Shown piece after piece: positions 35,641 through 46,221 of a DNA stretch of 64,000 bases (position 1 is its first letter; every line of letters begins with the position of its first letter). The notes beneath the pieces are model-generated. The model was not told the DNA's origin. It worked only from the letters and a program-made list of their open reading frames with translations, and ran no database searches. Source of the DNA: Tistrella mobilis KA081020-065 (lineage in GTDB: Bacteria > Pseudomonadota > Alphaproteobacteria > Tistrellales > Tistrellaceae); assembly GCF_000264455.2 (NCBI RefSeq), contig NC_017956.1, positions 2,772,001 through 2,836,000 on the forward strand, given 5' to 3'. Made by a program: the position numbers and the translations under genes.

Positions 35641-36489
35641 ATGATGAACGACCTCTCGAAAACCTTCCTGATCACCGGTGTCAGTTCGGGCCTTGGCCGC
35701 GCCTTCGCGGCCGGTGCGCTCGCCGCCGGCCACCGGGTGATCGGCACCGTGCGCCGGGCGGAAGATGCCGGGCGTTTCGCCGCCCTGGCACCGGATCGCG
35801 CCTGTCCGCTGGTGCTCGACGTCACGGATTACGACGCCATACCGGAGGCGGTTGCAAGGGCCGAGGCTGCGGCCGGCCCGATCGACGTGCTGGTCAACAA
35901 TGCCGGTTATGGTCATGAAGGCGTGCTGGAAGAATCGAGCCTCGACGATCTCCGGCGCCAGTTCGCTGCGAACGTCTTCGGCCCTGTGGCGATGATCAAG
36001 GCGGTGCTGCCGGGCATGCGTGCGCGGCGCCGCGGCCATATCGTCAACGTCACCTCGATGGGCGGGTTCATCACCATGCCCGGGATCAGCTTCTATTGCG
36101 GCAGCAAATTCGCGCTCGAAGGCATATCCGAAGCCCTGGGCAAGGAAGTGGCACCGTTCGGGATCCGGGTCACGGCGTTGGCCCCGGGGCAGTTCCGGAC
36201 CGACTGGGCCGGCCGTTCCATGGACCGCACGCCGCGCAGCATCGCCGACTATGACGGGGTGATGGATCCGATCCGCGCCGCCCGCCAGGCCAAGAGCGGC
36301 CATCAGCCGGGCGATCCGGACAAGGCGGCACAGGCGCTCCTTGCCCTGGTCGCGGCGGACGCACCACCCGTGCGGCTGTTTCTGGGCGCGGATGCGCTGG
36401 GCCTGGTGACGCAGAAGCTGGAGGCGATGCGGGATGAGATCGCGACCTGGGAGCCCCTGTCCCGATCGACCGGCTTTGCCGCCGGGTGA
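35641..36489 (+). CDS. short-chain dehydrogenase/reductase
   Basis: A 282-residue classical SDR. The NAD(P)-binding motif TGVSSGLGRAFA is near residue 12, NNAGYG follows, and the catalytic set is Ser in VNVTSMGGF together with YCGSKFALEG (Tyr-x-x-x-Lys read as Y-C-G-S-K). The subgroup is the oxidoreductase type often under TetR control, here probably repressed by the divergent regulator. The substrate is unknown. It converges on the glycosyltransferase gene with three bases between the stops. Confidence 0.88.
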   Translation: MMNDLSKTFLITGVSSGLGRAFAAGALAAGHRVIGTVRRAEDAGRFAALAPDRACPLVLDVTDYDAIPEAVARAEAAAGPIDVLVNNAGYGHEGVLEESSLDDLRRQFAANVFGPVAMIKAVLPGMRARRRGHIVNVTSMGGFITMPGISFYCGSKFALEGISEALGKEVAPFGIRVTALAPGQFRTDWAGRSMDRTPRSIADYDGVMDPIRAARQAKSGHQPGDPDKAAQALLALVAADAPPVRLFLGADALGLVTQKLEAMRDEIATWEPLSRSTGFAAG

Positions 36490-36492
36490 CGC

Positions 36493-37650
36493 TCAGCCCT
36501 GGGCCAGGGCCCGGGCATAGACGCCGAGCGTGCGCTCGACCATCGCCTCGACCGAATATTCCCGGGCAAGCCCGCCCGCCGCCTCGGCCATGCGGCGGCG
36601 GGCGGGTTCGTCGGCGAGCAGCCCGGCCACCGCCGCCGCCATCGCCTGAACGTCGCCCGCGGGGGTCACGATGCCGGCCTGGCCCGTGCCATGGACCTCG
36701 CGGGCACCGCCTGCATCCATGACCACCGTCGGCAGCCGGCGGTGCAAAGCCTCGATCAGGGTGTAGGGCAGGCCCTGCCAGCGGCTGGGCACGACCAGCA
36801 GGTCGAAGGCGGCCATGGCCCGGGCGCCGTTCTGCACCCCCAGCCAGGCCATCCGGTCGATGCCGCGCCGCTTCGCCTCGGCGCGGATCCGGCCGGCATC
36901 GCGGCCGTCGCCGACCACCGCCCAGACGGGATCCAGCCCCATCTGCCGCACCGCCTCGGCCAGTGCCGGCAGCCGGTCGGCGCCCTTTTCGGCGACCAGC
37001 CGACCGACGAAGCCCACCACCAGCGCCTCCTGGGGCAGGCCCAGTTCGGTGCGGGCCTGGGCGCGGGTCACCGGTTCGGGCGGTGCGATGCCGTTCGCCA
37101 CCCGCTCCAGCCGGCGGCGATCGATCTTCAGATATTCCCGGGCATGGACACGCTCGTCCTCGGAGACGGCGATGATCCGGGTCGCGCGCGCGGCAAGCAG
37201 CCGTTCCCGCAGCCCGGCGGTGATCCGCCCGATCATGCCCCGATCGGGGTCGAGCGTCGCCAGGCCGTGGGGGGTGTAGACCCTTGCCCGGATCCGCTGC
37301 CGCCGGGCCGCCAACAGGCCCAGCAGCCCGGCCTTGGACCCGTGAAGATGCAGCACGTCCAGCGGCCCCGAGGCCGCGATGATCGCACGGAGCGCCGCCA
37401 GATCCCGGCGGTCGCCCGGATGCAGATCGGGGCGCATCGACAGCTCCACCGTCTCCACCCGCCCGCCCAGCTGGCGCAGCCCGGCCAGGAAGGGGCCGTC
37501 GGCACGTTCGGCCGACCAGACCAGGGTGACCTGATGGCCGCGCGCCGCCATGCCCTCGGCCAGGTCGATGACATTGCGCCCGGCGCCCCCCAGGGTCGCC
37601 TCAATCACCTGCAGGATGCGCAAGGGGCGGTCGAAACGGACACCGGTCAT
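36493..37650 (-). CDS. glycosyltransferase family 4 protein
   Basis: A 385-residue GT-B glycosyltransferase. The N-terminal acceptor domain begins with the ILQVIEATLGGAGRNVIDLA loop, and the donor domain contains VVGFVGRLVAEKGADRLP and VPSRWQGLPYTLIEALHRRL, the E-x7-E region typical of GT4 that binds the nucleotide sugar. It probably adds a sugar in surface polysaccharide synthesis. The start at 37650 (MTGVRFDRPL) lacks a clear ribosome-binding site; an open frame extends 33 codons upstream, across the 16-bp repeats. Confidence 0.87.
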   Translation of the reverse strand: MTGVRFDRPLRILQVIEATLGGAGRNVIDLAEGMAARGHQVTLVWSAERADGPFLAGLRQLGGRVETVELSMRPDLHPGDRRDLAALRAIIAASGPLDVLHLHGSKAGLLGLLAARRQRIRARVYTPHGLATLDPDRGMIGRITAGLRERLLAARATRIIAVSEDERVHAREYLKIDRRRLERVANGIAPPEPVTRAQARTELGLPQEALVVGFVGRLVAEKGADRLPALAEAVRQMGLDPVWAVVGDGRDAGRIRAEAKRRGIDRMAWLGVQNGARAMAAFDLLVVPSRWQGLPYTLIEALHRRLPTVVMDAGGAREVHGTGQAGIVTPAGDVQAMAAAVAGLLADEPARRRMAEAAGGLAREYSVEAMVERTLGVYARALAQG

Positions 37651-37726
37651 GGAGGGGAGCTTTCTGGTACGGCGCGATGTGGCTGTGGATGAATGGCGGC
37701 GGGGATCTTCGGTCGCCGCCCGGTCT

Positions 37727-37774
37727 CCGTCAATCCCGGGCGCCGTCAATCCCGGGCGCCGTCAATCCCGGGGG
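37727..37774. repeat. three tandem 16-bp repeats
   Basis: CCGTCAATCCCGGGCG occurs at 37727-37742 and 37743-37758, and again with one final change at 37759-37774. It sits in the 218-base divergent gap between the glycosyltransferase and glmU genes. Such arrays easily change copy number by slippage. Each unit contains the hexamer CCCGGG. Confidence 0.85.
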
Positions 37775-37868
37775 GCGCAGCATGGGCGCGCTGCAGGCTG
37801 GCAGCGCCGCCCGTGCCGGGCTATCGTCGGCCCACCCATTCTGCCTGTCTTCGCTGAGGCCGTTCCCC

Positions 37869-39233
37869 ATGACCCCGATCACCTGCATCGTTCTCGCCGC
37901 CGGCAAGGGCACCCGTATGCGTTCCGACCTGCCCAAGGTGCTGCATGCCGTGGCCGGGCGCGCGATGGTGCTGCATGTGATCGACGGTGCGCGAAGCCTG
38001 GCGCCCGACCGGATCGCGGTGGTGGTGGGTGCCGGTGGCGATCGGGTGCGGGCGGTGCTGGCCAAGACCGCCCCCGACGTCACCGTCCACGACCAGACCG
38101 ACCAGCTGGGCACGGCCCATGCGGTGCTGGCCGCCCGGCCGGCGCTGGAGGCGGCCGCCGCCGACGGCGGCGACGTCATGGTGCTTTATGGCGACACGCC
38201 GCTGATCCGGCCCGAAACCCTGGCCGCACTGGCAGAGGCCCGGCGCGTGCAGGATGCCGCGGTTGCGGTTCTGGGCTTCCGCCCGGCCGATCCCGGCGCC
38301 TATGGCCGGCTTAAGCTCGATGCCGATGGCCGGCTGGAGGCGATCGTCGAGTTCCGGGAGGCGACAATCGAAGAACGCGCCATCGGCCTGTGCAATTCAG
38401 GCGTGATGTGCCTGGATGCCGCAGCCGCCCTGTCGATCCTGGACCGGATCGGCAACGACAACGCCAAGGGCGAATACTATCTGACCGATGCGGTCGCCAT
38501 CGCCCGGGCCGATGGCCGCAGCGCCGTGGCCGTCGAAGCCGCCGCTGCCGACGAGGTGCTGGGCGTCAATGCCCGCAGCGAGCTGGCCGCGGCCGAGGCC
38601 GCGCTGCAGGCCCGGCTTCGTCTGCGTGCCATGGATGAAGGGGCGACGCTGGTGGCGCCCGAGACCGTCTTCCTCTCGGCCGATACCCGCATCGGCCGCG
38701 ACGTGATCATAGAGCCGAATGTGGTGATCGGCGCCGGGGTCAGCATCGCCGACGGTGTCGTGATCCGCGCCTTCAGCCATCTGGAGGGCTGCACCGTCGA
38801 CGGCGGTGCGACGGTCGGTCCCTTCGCCCGGCTGCGGCCGGGGGCAGAGCTTGGCCGGAACGCCCATGTCGGCAATTTCGTCGAGATCAAGAATGCGACG
38901 CTCGGCGAGGGCGCCAAGGTCAACCATCTGTCCTATGTCGGCGATGCCCGGATCGGCGCGCGCAGCAATCTGGGCGCGGGCACCATCACCTGCAATTATG
39001 ACGGCGTCGGCAAATGGCAGACGGTGATCGGCGCCGATGCCTTCATCGGCTCCGACAGCTGCCTGGTGGCGCCGGTGACGATCGGCGACGGCGCCTATAT
39101 CGCCACCGGTTCGGTGATCACCGAAGATGTGGCCCCGGATGCGCTGGCCATCGCCCGCGGCCGCCAGGTGGAAAAGCCCGGGCGCGCCGCAGAGCTGCGC
39201 GCCCGGTTCAAAACCCGTGCGGGCCAGGACTGA
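37869..39233 (+). CDS. glmU: bifunctional GlcN-1-P acetyltransferase / GlcNAc-1-P uridyltransferase
   Basis: Makes UDP-N-acetylglucosamine for peptidoglycan and LPS. The N-terminal pyrophosphorylase domain has LAAGKGTRM (residues 9-17) and the Q-L-G-T-A-H motif, with GDTPLIRPETLAAL for metal and uridine binding. The C-terminal half (from about 250) is a left-handed beta-helix of hexapeptide repeats with NFVEIKNATLGEGAKVNHLS and the acetyl-CoA-binding region. At 454 residues it has the normal length. The ATG at 37869 is chosen by alignment; an open frame runs upstream through the repeats. glmS is not adjacent, unlike in many genomes. Confidence 0.95.
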   Translation: MTPITCIVLAAGKGTRMRSDLPKVLHAVAGRAMVLHVIDGARSLAPDRIAVVVGAGGDRVRAVLAKTAPDVTVHDQTDQLGTAHAVLAARPALEAAAADGGDVMVLYGDTPLIRPETLAALAEARRVQDAAVAVLGFRPADPGAYGRLKLDADGRLEAIVEFREATIEERAIGLCNSGVMCLDAAAALSILDRIGNDNAKGEYYLTDAVAIARADGRSAVAVEAAAADEVLGVNARSELAAAEAALQARLRLRAMDEGATLVAPETVFLSADTRIGRDVIIEPNVVIGAGVSIADGVVIRAFSHLEGCTVDGGATVGPFARLRPGAELGRNAHVGNFVEIKNATLGEGAKVNHLSYVGDARIGARSNLGAGTITCNYDGVGKWQTVIGADAFIGSDSCLVAPVTIGDGAYIATGSVITEDVAPDALAIARGRQVEKPGRAAELRARFKTRAGQD

Positions 39234-39259
39234 TCGGCAGAGGCCGATCAGTCCTGGCC
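39222..39259. terminator. bidirectional terminator overlapping two convergent stop codons
   Basis: A perfect 17-bp inverted repeat (GGCCAGGACTGATCGGC and its complement) with a 4-base loop. It contains the last codons and stops of glmU (TGA 39231-39233) and of the AGCS gene (stop 39248-39250), at mirror positions. Both proteins therefore end in AGQD. No U-run follows. Confidence 0.8.
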
Positions 39260-40597
39260 GGCCTTCCAGGCCTTCACGGTGGCGAACACCGTGCCCGACA
39301 GCGCCAGCAGGGCGATGAGGTTGGGCACCGCCATCAGCGCGTTCAGGATGTCGGCGATCGTCCAGACCAGGCCCAGATCGGCGACGGCGCCCGCGAACAG
39401 CGCCGCCACCCAGGCCAGCCGGTAGGGCAGGATGACCTTGGGGCCGAACAGGAACTGGGCGCAGCGCTCGCCGTAATAGCTCCAGCCCAGAATGGTGGTG
39501 AAGGCGAACAGCACCAGGCCGATGGTGACGATCCAGCCGCCGAAACCGGGCAGCCCCGCCTCGAAGGCCGCGGAACTGAGCGGGGCGCCGCTGGCACCCT
39601 CGGTCCACAGGCCCGACATCACGATCACCAGCGCCGTCATGGTGCAGACGATGATGGTGTCGATGAAGGTGCCGAGCATCGCGATCAGGCCCTGGCGGAC
39701 CGGATCATTGGTCCGGGCGGCGGCATGGGCGATCGGGGCGCTGCCCAGACCCGCCTCGTTCGAAAAGATGCCGCGCGCGACGCCGAAGCGGATCGCGGCC
39801 ATCACCGTCGCCCCGGCAAAGCCGCCGGCCGCGGCGGTGCCGTTGAAGGCGCCGTCGATGATCGTCGCGAACGCCGCCGGCACCCGGTCGATGCCGAGCA
39901 GGATGACCAGCAACGCACCGCCGATATAGAACACCGCCATCGCCGGCACCAGCTTCTCGGCCACCGCCCCGATACGGCGGACACCGCCGATCACGACCAC
40001 GAAGACCAGGACCATCATCACCAGCCCGCTGACCCAGAGCGGCACGCCGAAGCTGTGCTCCATGGCGGTGGAGATGGAATTGGCCTGCACCGTGTTGCCG
40101 ATGCCGAAGCCCGCCAGCATGCCGAACAGTGCGAAAAGCAGACCGAGCCAGGCCCATTTCGCGCCCAACCCGTTGCGGATGTAATACATCGGCCCGCCGA
40201 CATGGGCGCCGGACAGGTCGGTTTCGCGGTACTTCACCGCCAGCACGGCTTCGGAAAACTTGGTCGCCATGCCGAAAAGCGCGGTGATCCACATCCAGAA
40301 CACCGCCCCCGGGCCCCCGAGCGCGATGGCGGTGGCGACGCCGGCGATATTACCGGTGCCGATGGTGGCCGACAGCGCCGTGGCCAGCGCCTGGAAGGGG
40401 CTGATCTCGCCCGCCACGGCCGTATCGCCCGGTTTGCGCCGCCCGAAGGCCAGCGCGAAGCCGGTACCGATGCGCCGGAGCGGCAGGAAACCCAGCCCCA
40501 GCATCAGATAGACGCCGGTGCCCAGCAGCAGCACAAGCGTCACCGGCCCCCAGACGACGCCCGAGACGGCGCCCAGCAATTCGTTCAACTCGGTCAT
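39248..40597 (-). CDS. sodium:alanine symporter family protein (AGCS)
   Basis: A 449-residue sodium- or proton-coupled amino-acid symporter with about 11 membrane segments. Family features are SATIGTGNIAGVATAIALGG, MWITALFGMATKFSEAVLAV, the HVGGPMYYIRNGLG motif and GIFSNEAGLGSAPIAHAAA. Likely substrates are alanine, glycine or glutamine. The start at 40597 follows GAGGTGAAG. The C-terminus is encoded by the palindromic terminator shared with glmU. Confidence 0.92.
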   Translation of the reverse strand: MTELNELLGAVSGVVWGPVTLVLLLGTGVYLMLGLGFLPLRRIGTGFALAFGRRKPGDTAVAGEISPFQALATALSATIGTGNIAGVATAIALGGPGAVFWMWITALFGMATKFSEAVLAVKYRETDLSGAHVGGPMYYIRNGLGAKWAWLGLLFALFGMLAGFGIGNTVQANSISTAMEHSFGVPLWVSGLVMMVLVFVVVIGGVRRIGAVAEKLVPAMAVFYIGGALLVILLGIDRVPAAFATIIDGAFNGTAAAGGFAGATVMAAIRFGVARGIFSNEAGLGSAPIAHAAARTNDPVRQGLIAMLGTFIDTIIVCTMTALVIVMSGLWTEGASGAPLSSAAFEAGLPGFGGWIVTIGLVLFAFTTILGWSYYGERCAQFLFGPKVILPYRLAWVAALFAGAVADLGLVWTIADILNALMAVPNLIALLALSGTVFATVKAWKAGQD

Positions 40598-40834
40598 CTT
40601 CACCTCTTCTTCCGGCGCGGGGGCGGCCGGCGCGGGTCGAAAGCCCCCCGCGAGGTTCATCTTGCCGCCAAGATTGGCCGCTGACCGGTGATGACGCAAC
40701 CTTTCCGCACCCGAACACCGTTCAATTCCGCAGATTCATGCAGGACCATACGTCCGCTCTGCGACCGCAGGGATTGCACGCCAGCTCGGTGCGGATCATG
40801 CTTGGCGCCCCGCCCGTCCTCGCCGGATCGCCCG

Positions 40835-41761
40835 ATGACCGAGACCTTCCTTGCCCTGCTGCCCGTCTTCGCCGTCATCCTGCTCGGCGCCGGGCTCAGG
40901 CGGGCGAAGATCCCGGGCGATGCCTTCTGGCCGATGATCGACCGGCTGACCTATCTGGTGCTGTTTCCGGCCCTGCTGATCACCAGCACCGCCCGCGGCG
41001 CCTTTCCTGCCGCCAGCGCCGTGCCGATGGCGGCGGCGCTCACCGGCGGCATCCTGATCATGGCGGGCGCGCTGGTCCTGATCCGCCGCCTGCTGCCGGT
41101 GGACGGGCCGGGCTTCAGTTCGGTCTTTCAGGGAGCGTTGCGCTACAACACCTATGTCGCCTTCGCGGCCACCACCGCCATCGCCGGCAAGCAGGGCATG
41201 GCGCTCGCCGGTCTTGCGGTGGCGGCGATGGTGCCGCTGCTGAACCTGATTTCGGTGATCTGCGTGGCGGCCTGTGCCGTCCCGCCGGGCGAGGACGCGC
41301 CGCCACGCCCGCCTCTGCTCCGGCTGATCGTCACCAACCCGTTGATCATCGCCTGCGCGATCGGCATTCCGCTCGGTGTCTCGGGGCTGGGCCTGCCGCC
41401 GGTGGTCGACGGCGTGCTCGACATCCTGGCCCGCGGCTCTCTGCCGCTGGCGCTTTTGTCGGTGGGCGCCGGGCTGTCGCTGCATCTGGACGGCCGGGCG
41501 GCCTTCGCGATCGGGTTTTCGGGCGCCATCAAGCTGCTCGGTATGCCGCTGATCGCCCTGCTGATCCTCTGGCCCTTCGGCGCCGACGACACCACCCGGA
41601 CCGTGGCGGTACTCTTTGCCGCATGTCCGACGGCGACATCGGCCTATATTCTCGCCCGCCAGCTTGGGGGCGATGCACCGCTCGCCGCCGCCGTCATCAC
41701 CGTCAGCACCTTCGCGGCGCTGATCACCATGCCGCTGATGCTGGCCCTGGTCGTGCCGTGA
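40835..41761 (+). CDS. AEC family transporter (auxin efflux carrier-like permease)
   Basis: A 308-residue membrane protein with ten hydrophobic segments in two halves, the AEC/BASS-like fold. It begins MTETFLALLPVFAVILLGAG and the second half shows PTATSAYILARQLGGDAPLA, typical of bacterial AEC permeases. Known bacterial members move malonate, malate or auxin-like acids; the substrate is unknown here. The start at 40835 is chosen because hydrophobic homology starts there; an open frame runs upstream. Confidence 0.87.
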   Translation: MTETFLALLPVFAVILLGAGLRRAKIPGDAFWPMIDRLTYLVLFPALLITSTARGAFPAASAVPMAAALTGGILIMAGALVLIRRLLPVDGPGFSSVFQGALRYNTYVAFAATTAIAGKQGMALAGLAVAAMVPLLNLISVICVAACAVPPGEDAPPRPPLLRLIVTNPLIIACAIGIPLGVSGLGLPPVVDGVLDILARGSLPLALLSVGAGLSLHLDGRAAFAIGFSGAIKLLGMPLIALLILWPFGADDTTRTVAVLFAACPTATSAYILARQLGGDAPLAAAVITVSTFAALITMPLMLALVVP

Positions 41762-41873
41762 CGCCCCGCACAGCTTTCGGCTTGACCTCGTGCTTCCAAG
41801 GCGTTACCGCCAAGCCCAAAGGCGCCACCGCGTGCCGGAACGAGACGATCATCCGCCGCAGGGACAGGAAACC

Positions 41874-42832
<959 letters not shown>

Positions 42833-42833
<1 letters not shown>

Positions 42834-43645
42834 TGGCCGGAACCGAAACCACCCGCCCGCAGCAGGCCGGTCTCGCCCAGGTGGCGACGGCGCCCGCCGC
42901 ACCCGGTTTCGGCCGGCTGTTCGGCGCGCATCTGGCGGCCAATCTCAAGGAACTCGGCCGGTCCAGCTCGTTCGCCATGTCGACCGTGGCCATGCCCTCG
43001 CTGCTCTACCTGTTCTTCGGCGCAACCAACGCCTCCAACCCGGCCGAGGCCGGGCGCCTCGCCGCCGCCTGGGGGCTGTTCGGCGTGCTGGGGGTCGCCT
43101 TCTTCCAGTTCGGTGTCGGCGTCGCCCAGTCGCGGGAACGGCCCTGGTTCACCTATCTGCGCACCCTGCCGGCCGGCGGCGGCCCGCGCATCGCCGCCCA
43201 GGTGGCGACCGCCCTTGCCTTCTCGCTCGCGGCCGTGGCCCCGGTCATCCTGCTCGCGGTGCTGATCAACGGTGCCACGCTCACCTTTCTCGCCTGCCTG
43301 AAACTGCTGCTGGTGCTGGTGCTGGGCGGCGTGCCCTTCGCCCTGCTCGGTCTCGCCATCGGCTTCAGTGTCACGGCCCGGGCCAGCGTGCCGATCGCCC
43401 ATCTGGTCTATTTCCCGCTGGCCTTCCTGGGCGGGCTGTGGCTGCCGCCGGACATGCTGCCCGCGATCGTCAACCAGATCTCGCTGCTCACCCCCACCCG
43501 GCACTATGCCGAACTGGCCTGGAGCGCCATTGCCGACGGGCCGCTGCCGCTGGTGCACTGGGCCTGGCTGCTGGGCTGGGGCATCGTCTTCGCCTGGGTG
43601 ACGCTGATGGCCTATCGCCGGGACCGCGGCCGGCGCTTCGCCTGA
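42833..43645 (+). CDS. ABC-2 type transporter permease
   Basis: A 270-residue membrane protein with six hydrophobic segments, partner of the preceding ATPase. The region GFSVTARASVPIAHLVYFPL followed by FLGGLWLPPDMLPAIVNQ matches the ABC-2 family (DrrB/NatB type). The ATG overlaps the ATPase stop by one base, so the two are translationally coupled. Substrate unknown. Confidence 0.88.
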
Positions 43646-43678
43646 CCGGCCACACGCTCATCAGGGTTTGCACCGGGC

Positions 43679-43708
43679 TTGCGGAAGCGGTCCCCCCTCC
43701 CGTATAGT
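43679..43708 (+). promoter_or_regulatory. pyrB promoter candidate
   Basis: TTGCGG at 43679-43684 and TATAGT at 43703-43708 are 18 bases apart and lie about 100 bases ahead of the pyrB start. Both hexamers match sigma-70 consensus at four or more positions. Confidence 0.55.
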
Positions 43709-43721
43709 CCGCCGCCGAGGT

Positions 43722-43739
43722 GCGGAAGGGTCCTTCCGC
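43722..43739 (+). promoter_or_regulatory. palindrome in the pyrB leader
   Basis: GCGGAAGG-GT-CCTTCCGC, an 8-bp perfect dyad with a 2-base centre, starts about 14 bases after the -10. The loop is too tight for a good RNA hairpin with only two bases, so an operator is at least as likely as an attenuator. Confidence 0.45.
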
Positions 43740-43806
43740 GCCCGCCGTCGCACGCGCACGGCCGGCGACAGCCGCTCGCCGGGCCGTCGGGTCAAGGGAC
43801 TGCCAC

Positions 43807-44742
43807 ATGGACACCGGCTACGCACACCGCCACCTGCTCGGCATCGAGGGGCTGACCGCCGACGAAATCGGCTATCTTCTCGACCTGGCCGACGGCTATG
43901 TCGACCTGAACCGGCAGGCCGAGAAGAAGCGGTCGACGCTGAAGGGCCGGACGGTCATCAACCTGTTCTTCGAGAACTCGACCCGCACCCGCACCTCGTT
44001 CGAGCTGGCGGCGAAGCGGCTCGGTGCCGACGCGATCAACATGTCGGTGGCGACGTCGAGCGTGAAGAAGGGCGAAACCCTGATCGACACCGCCCAGACG
44101 CTGAACGCCATGCATCCCGACATCCTGGTGGTGCGCCATGGCGACAGCGGCGCGGTGAAGCTGCTCTCGGAAAAGGTCCATGCCGGGGTGATCAATGCCG
44201 GCGACGGCAATCACGAGCACCCGACCCAGGCCCTGCTGGATGCGCTGACCATCCGCCGCCGCCGCGGCCGGATCGCCGGGCTCAAGGTCGCGATCTGCGG
44301 CGACATCCTGCACAGCCGGGTCGCGCGTTCGAACATCCATCTGCTGAACGCCATCGGCGCCGAGGTGCGGCTGATCGCGCCGCCGACCCTGGTGCCGACG
44401 GCGATCGAGCGCATGGGTGTCAAGGTCTACAACCGGATGGAAGAGGGGCTGGAAGGCGTCGACATCGTGATGATGCTCCGCCTGCAGCTGGAGCGCATGC
44501 ACGGCGCCTTCATCCCCTCGATCCGCGAATACTTCCACTTCTACGGCCTGTCCTACCAGAAGCTGGCGGTGGCCGCCCCCGATGCGCTGGTCATGCATCC
44601 GGGACCGATGAATCGCGGCGTCGAGATCGACAGCGAGCTGGCCGACGACATCGACCGCAGCGTGATCCTGGATCAGGTGGAGCTGGGCGTCGCCGTGCGA
44701 CAGGCCTGCCTGGACGTGCTCTGCCGCAACCTGCCAGCCTGA
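43807..44742 (+). CDS. pyrB: aspartate carbamoyltransferase catalytic subunit
   Basis: Second step of pyrimidine synthesis: carbamoyl phosphate plus aspartate gives carbamoyl aspartate. The carbamoyl-phosphate loop STRTRTSFE is at residues 58-66, followed by [16 protein letters not shown] and the aspartate-binding MHPGPMNRG near the C-terminus. At 311 residues the length is normal. It is followed by pyrC and plsY in the classical alphaproteobacterial order. No pyrI regulatory gene is present; as in many alphaproteobacteria it may form a complex with the dihydroorotase. Confidence 0.95.
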   Translation: MDTGYAHRHLLGIEGLTADEIGYLLDLADGYVDLNRQAEKKRSTLKGRTVINLFFENSTRTRTSFELAAKRLGADAINMSVATSSVKKGETLIDTAQTLNAMHPDILVVRHGDSGAVKLLSEKVHAGVINAGDGNHEHPTQALLDALTIRRRRGRIAGLKVAICGDILHSRVARSNIHLLNAIGAEVRLIAPPTLVPTAIERMGVKVYNRMEEGLEGVDIVMMLRLQLERMHGAFIPSIREYFHFYGLSYQKLAVAAPDALVMHPGPMNRGVEIDSELADDIDRSVILDQVELGVAVRQACLDVLCRNLPA

Positions 44743-44826
44743 TCCGCCGCCAGATCCGACAGCCGACGTTTTTCAGGGCCGGTCCCGCACCTGCCCGCCG
44801 CTTCTCCCCCAAGGGACATCTGCGTC

Positions 44827-46170
44827 ATGCCCACGCCCGTCTTCGCCGAAACGACGCCCGACCGCAGCCCGATGCCCGGCCGGGTCGCCTATGTCAACGC
44901 CCGGCTGATCGATCCGGCGACCGGCACCGACCGCATCGGCACGCTGCTGACCGAGGGTGAGACCATCGTCGATATCGGCGCCGGCCTCTTCGCCGATGGC
45001 GTGCCCGAGGGCGTGCAGGTCGTGGACTGCACCGGCCTGGTGCTGGCGCCGGGTCTGGTCGACATGCATGTCCATCTGCGCGAGCCGGGCCACGAGCACA
45101 AGGAAACCATCGAAACCGGCAGCCGCGCCTCGGCGGCGGGCGGTGTCACCACCATCGCCTGCATGGCCAATACCGCGCCGGTGATCGACGACATCGCGCT
45201 GGTCGATTTCATCCGCCGGCGGGCGCGCGAGACGGGCCTCGTCAACGTGCTGCCGGTGGCCGCGATCACCAAGGGGCTGAAAGGCGAACAGCTGGTCGAG
45301 ATGGGCCTGCTGGCAGAAGCCGGCGCCGCCTATTTCAGCGATGACGGCCTGCCGGTCCGCGACACGCTGGTGATGCGCCGGGCGCTGTCCTATGCCGGCG
45401 GCATGGGCCTGCTGGTCGCCCAGCATGCCGAGGATCACAGCCTGGCCGGCTGCGGCTGCATGAACGAGGGCGAGACCGCCACCCGGCTCGGCCTGCCCGG
45501 CATCCCGTCTGCGGCCGAGACCGTGATCGTGGAGCGCGACATCCGCCTGCTGGAGCTGACCGGCGGCAAGGCCCGCTATCACGTCGCCCATATCTCCACC
45601 GCCGAGGCGGTGGAGGCCGTGCGCCAGGCCAAGCGCCGCGGCCTGCCGGTGACGGCAGAGGTCACCCCGCATCACTTCACGCTCGACGACCGCGCGGTCG
45701 GCGACTACCGGACCTTCGCCAAGATGGCGCCGCCGCTGCGCGCCGCCCGCGATGTCGACGCCATGATCGAGGGCCTGGCCGACGGTACGATCGATGCGGT
45801 CGCAACCGACCACGCCCCCCACGACCAGGACAGCAAGCGCGTGCCCTTCGCCCATGCCGCCAATGGCGTGGTCGGGCTGGAAACCATGCTGCCGCTGACC
45901 CTGGAACTGGTCCGCGACGGCCATATGTCGCTGATCGATGCGGTGGCGGCGATGACGCTGAAGCCGGCCGATCTGCTCGGCATCGCCGCCGGCAGGCTTG
46001 CGAAGGGCGCACCCGCCGATCTGGTGCTGTTCTCCACCGAACATGAATGGGTGTTGAACGCGGCCCTGCTGCATTCGAAGTCCAAGAACACCCCCTTCGA
46101 TGGCCGCACCCTGCGCGGTCGGGCGCTGCGGACCGTGGTCCGCGGCCGTACCGTCTTCCAGCTCGCCTGA
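44827..46170 (+). CDS. pyrC: dihydroorotase
   Basis: Cyclises carbamoyl aspartate to dihydroorotate. Metal ligands are His81 and His83 in DMHVHLREPG, with the carbamate-binding Arg85, and later TDHAPHDQD carries the catalytic Asp. The 447 residues match class I dihydroorotases. It lies 84 bases after pyrB and 51 bases before plsY, with an AAGGGACATCTGC ribosome-binding site. pyrB and pyrC probably form one transcript. Confidence 0.94.
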   Translation: MPTPVFAETTPDRSPMPGRVAYVNARLIDPATGTDRIGTLLTEGETIVDIGAGLFADGVPEGVQVVDCTGLVLAPGLVDMHVHLREPGHEHKETIETGSRASAAGGVTTIACMANTAPVIDDIALVDFIRRRARETGLVNVLPVAAITKGLKGEQLVEMGLLAEAGAAYFSDDGLPVRDTLVMRRALSYAGGMGLLVAQHAEDHSLAGCGCMNEGETATRLGLPGIPSAAETVIVERDIRLLELTGGKARYHVAHISTAEAVEAVRQAKRRGLPVTAEVTPHHFTLDDRAVGDYRTFAKMAPPLRAARDVDAMIEGLADGTIDAVATDHAPHDQDSKRVPFAHAANGVVGLETMLPLTLELVRDGHMSLIDAVAAMTLKPADLLGIAAGRLAKGAPADLVLFSTEHEWVLNAALLHSKSKNTPFDGRTLRGRALRTVVRGRTVFQLA

Positions 46171-46221
46171 CCCGCAAGGCCCTCACCCCAGCCCCCCTGA
46201 TCCCCGCAGGAGCCCCCGCCC

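Noticed and set aside
37727-37774. Possible CRISPR array
   Set aside because: The 16-bp units are directly adjacent with no spacers, and no cas genes are present.
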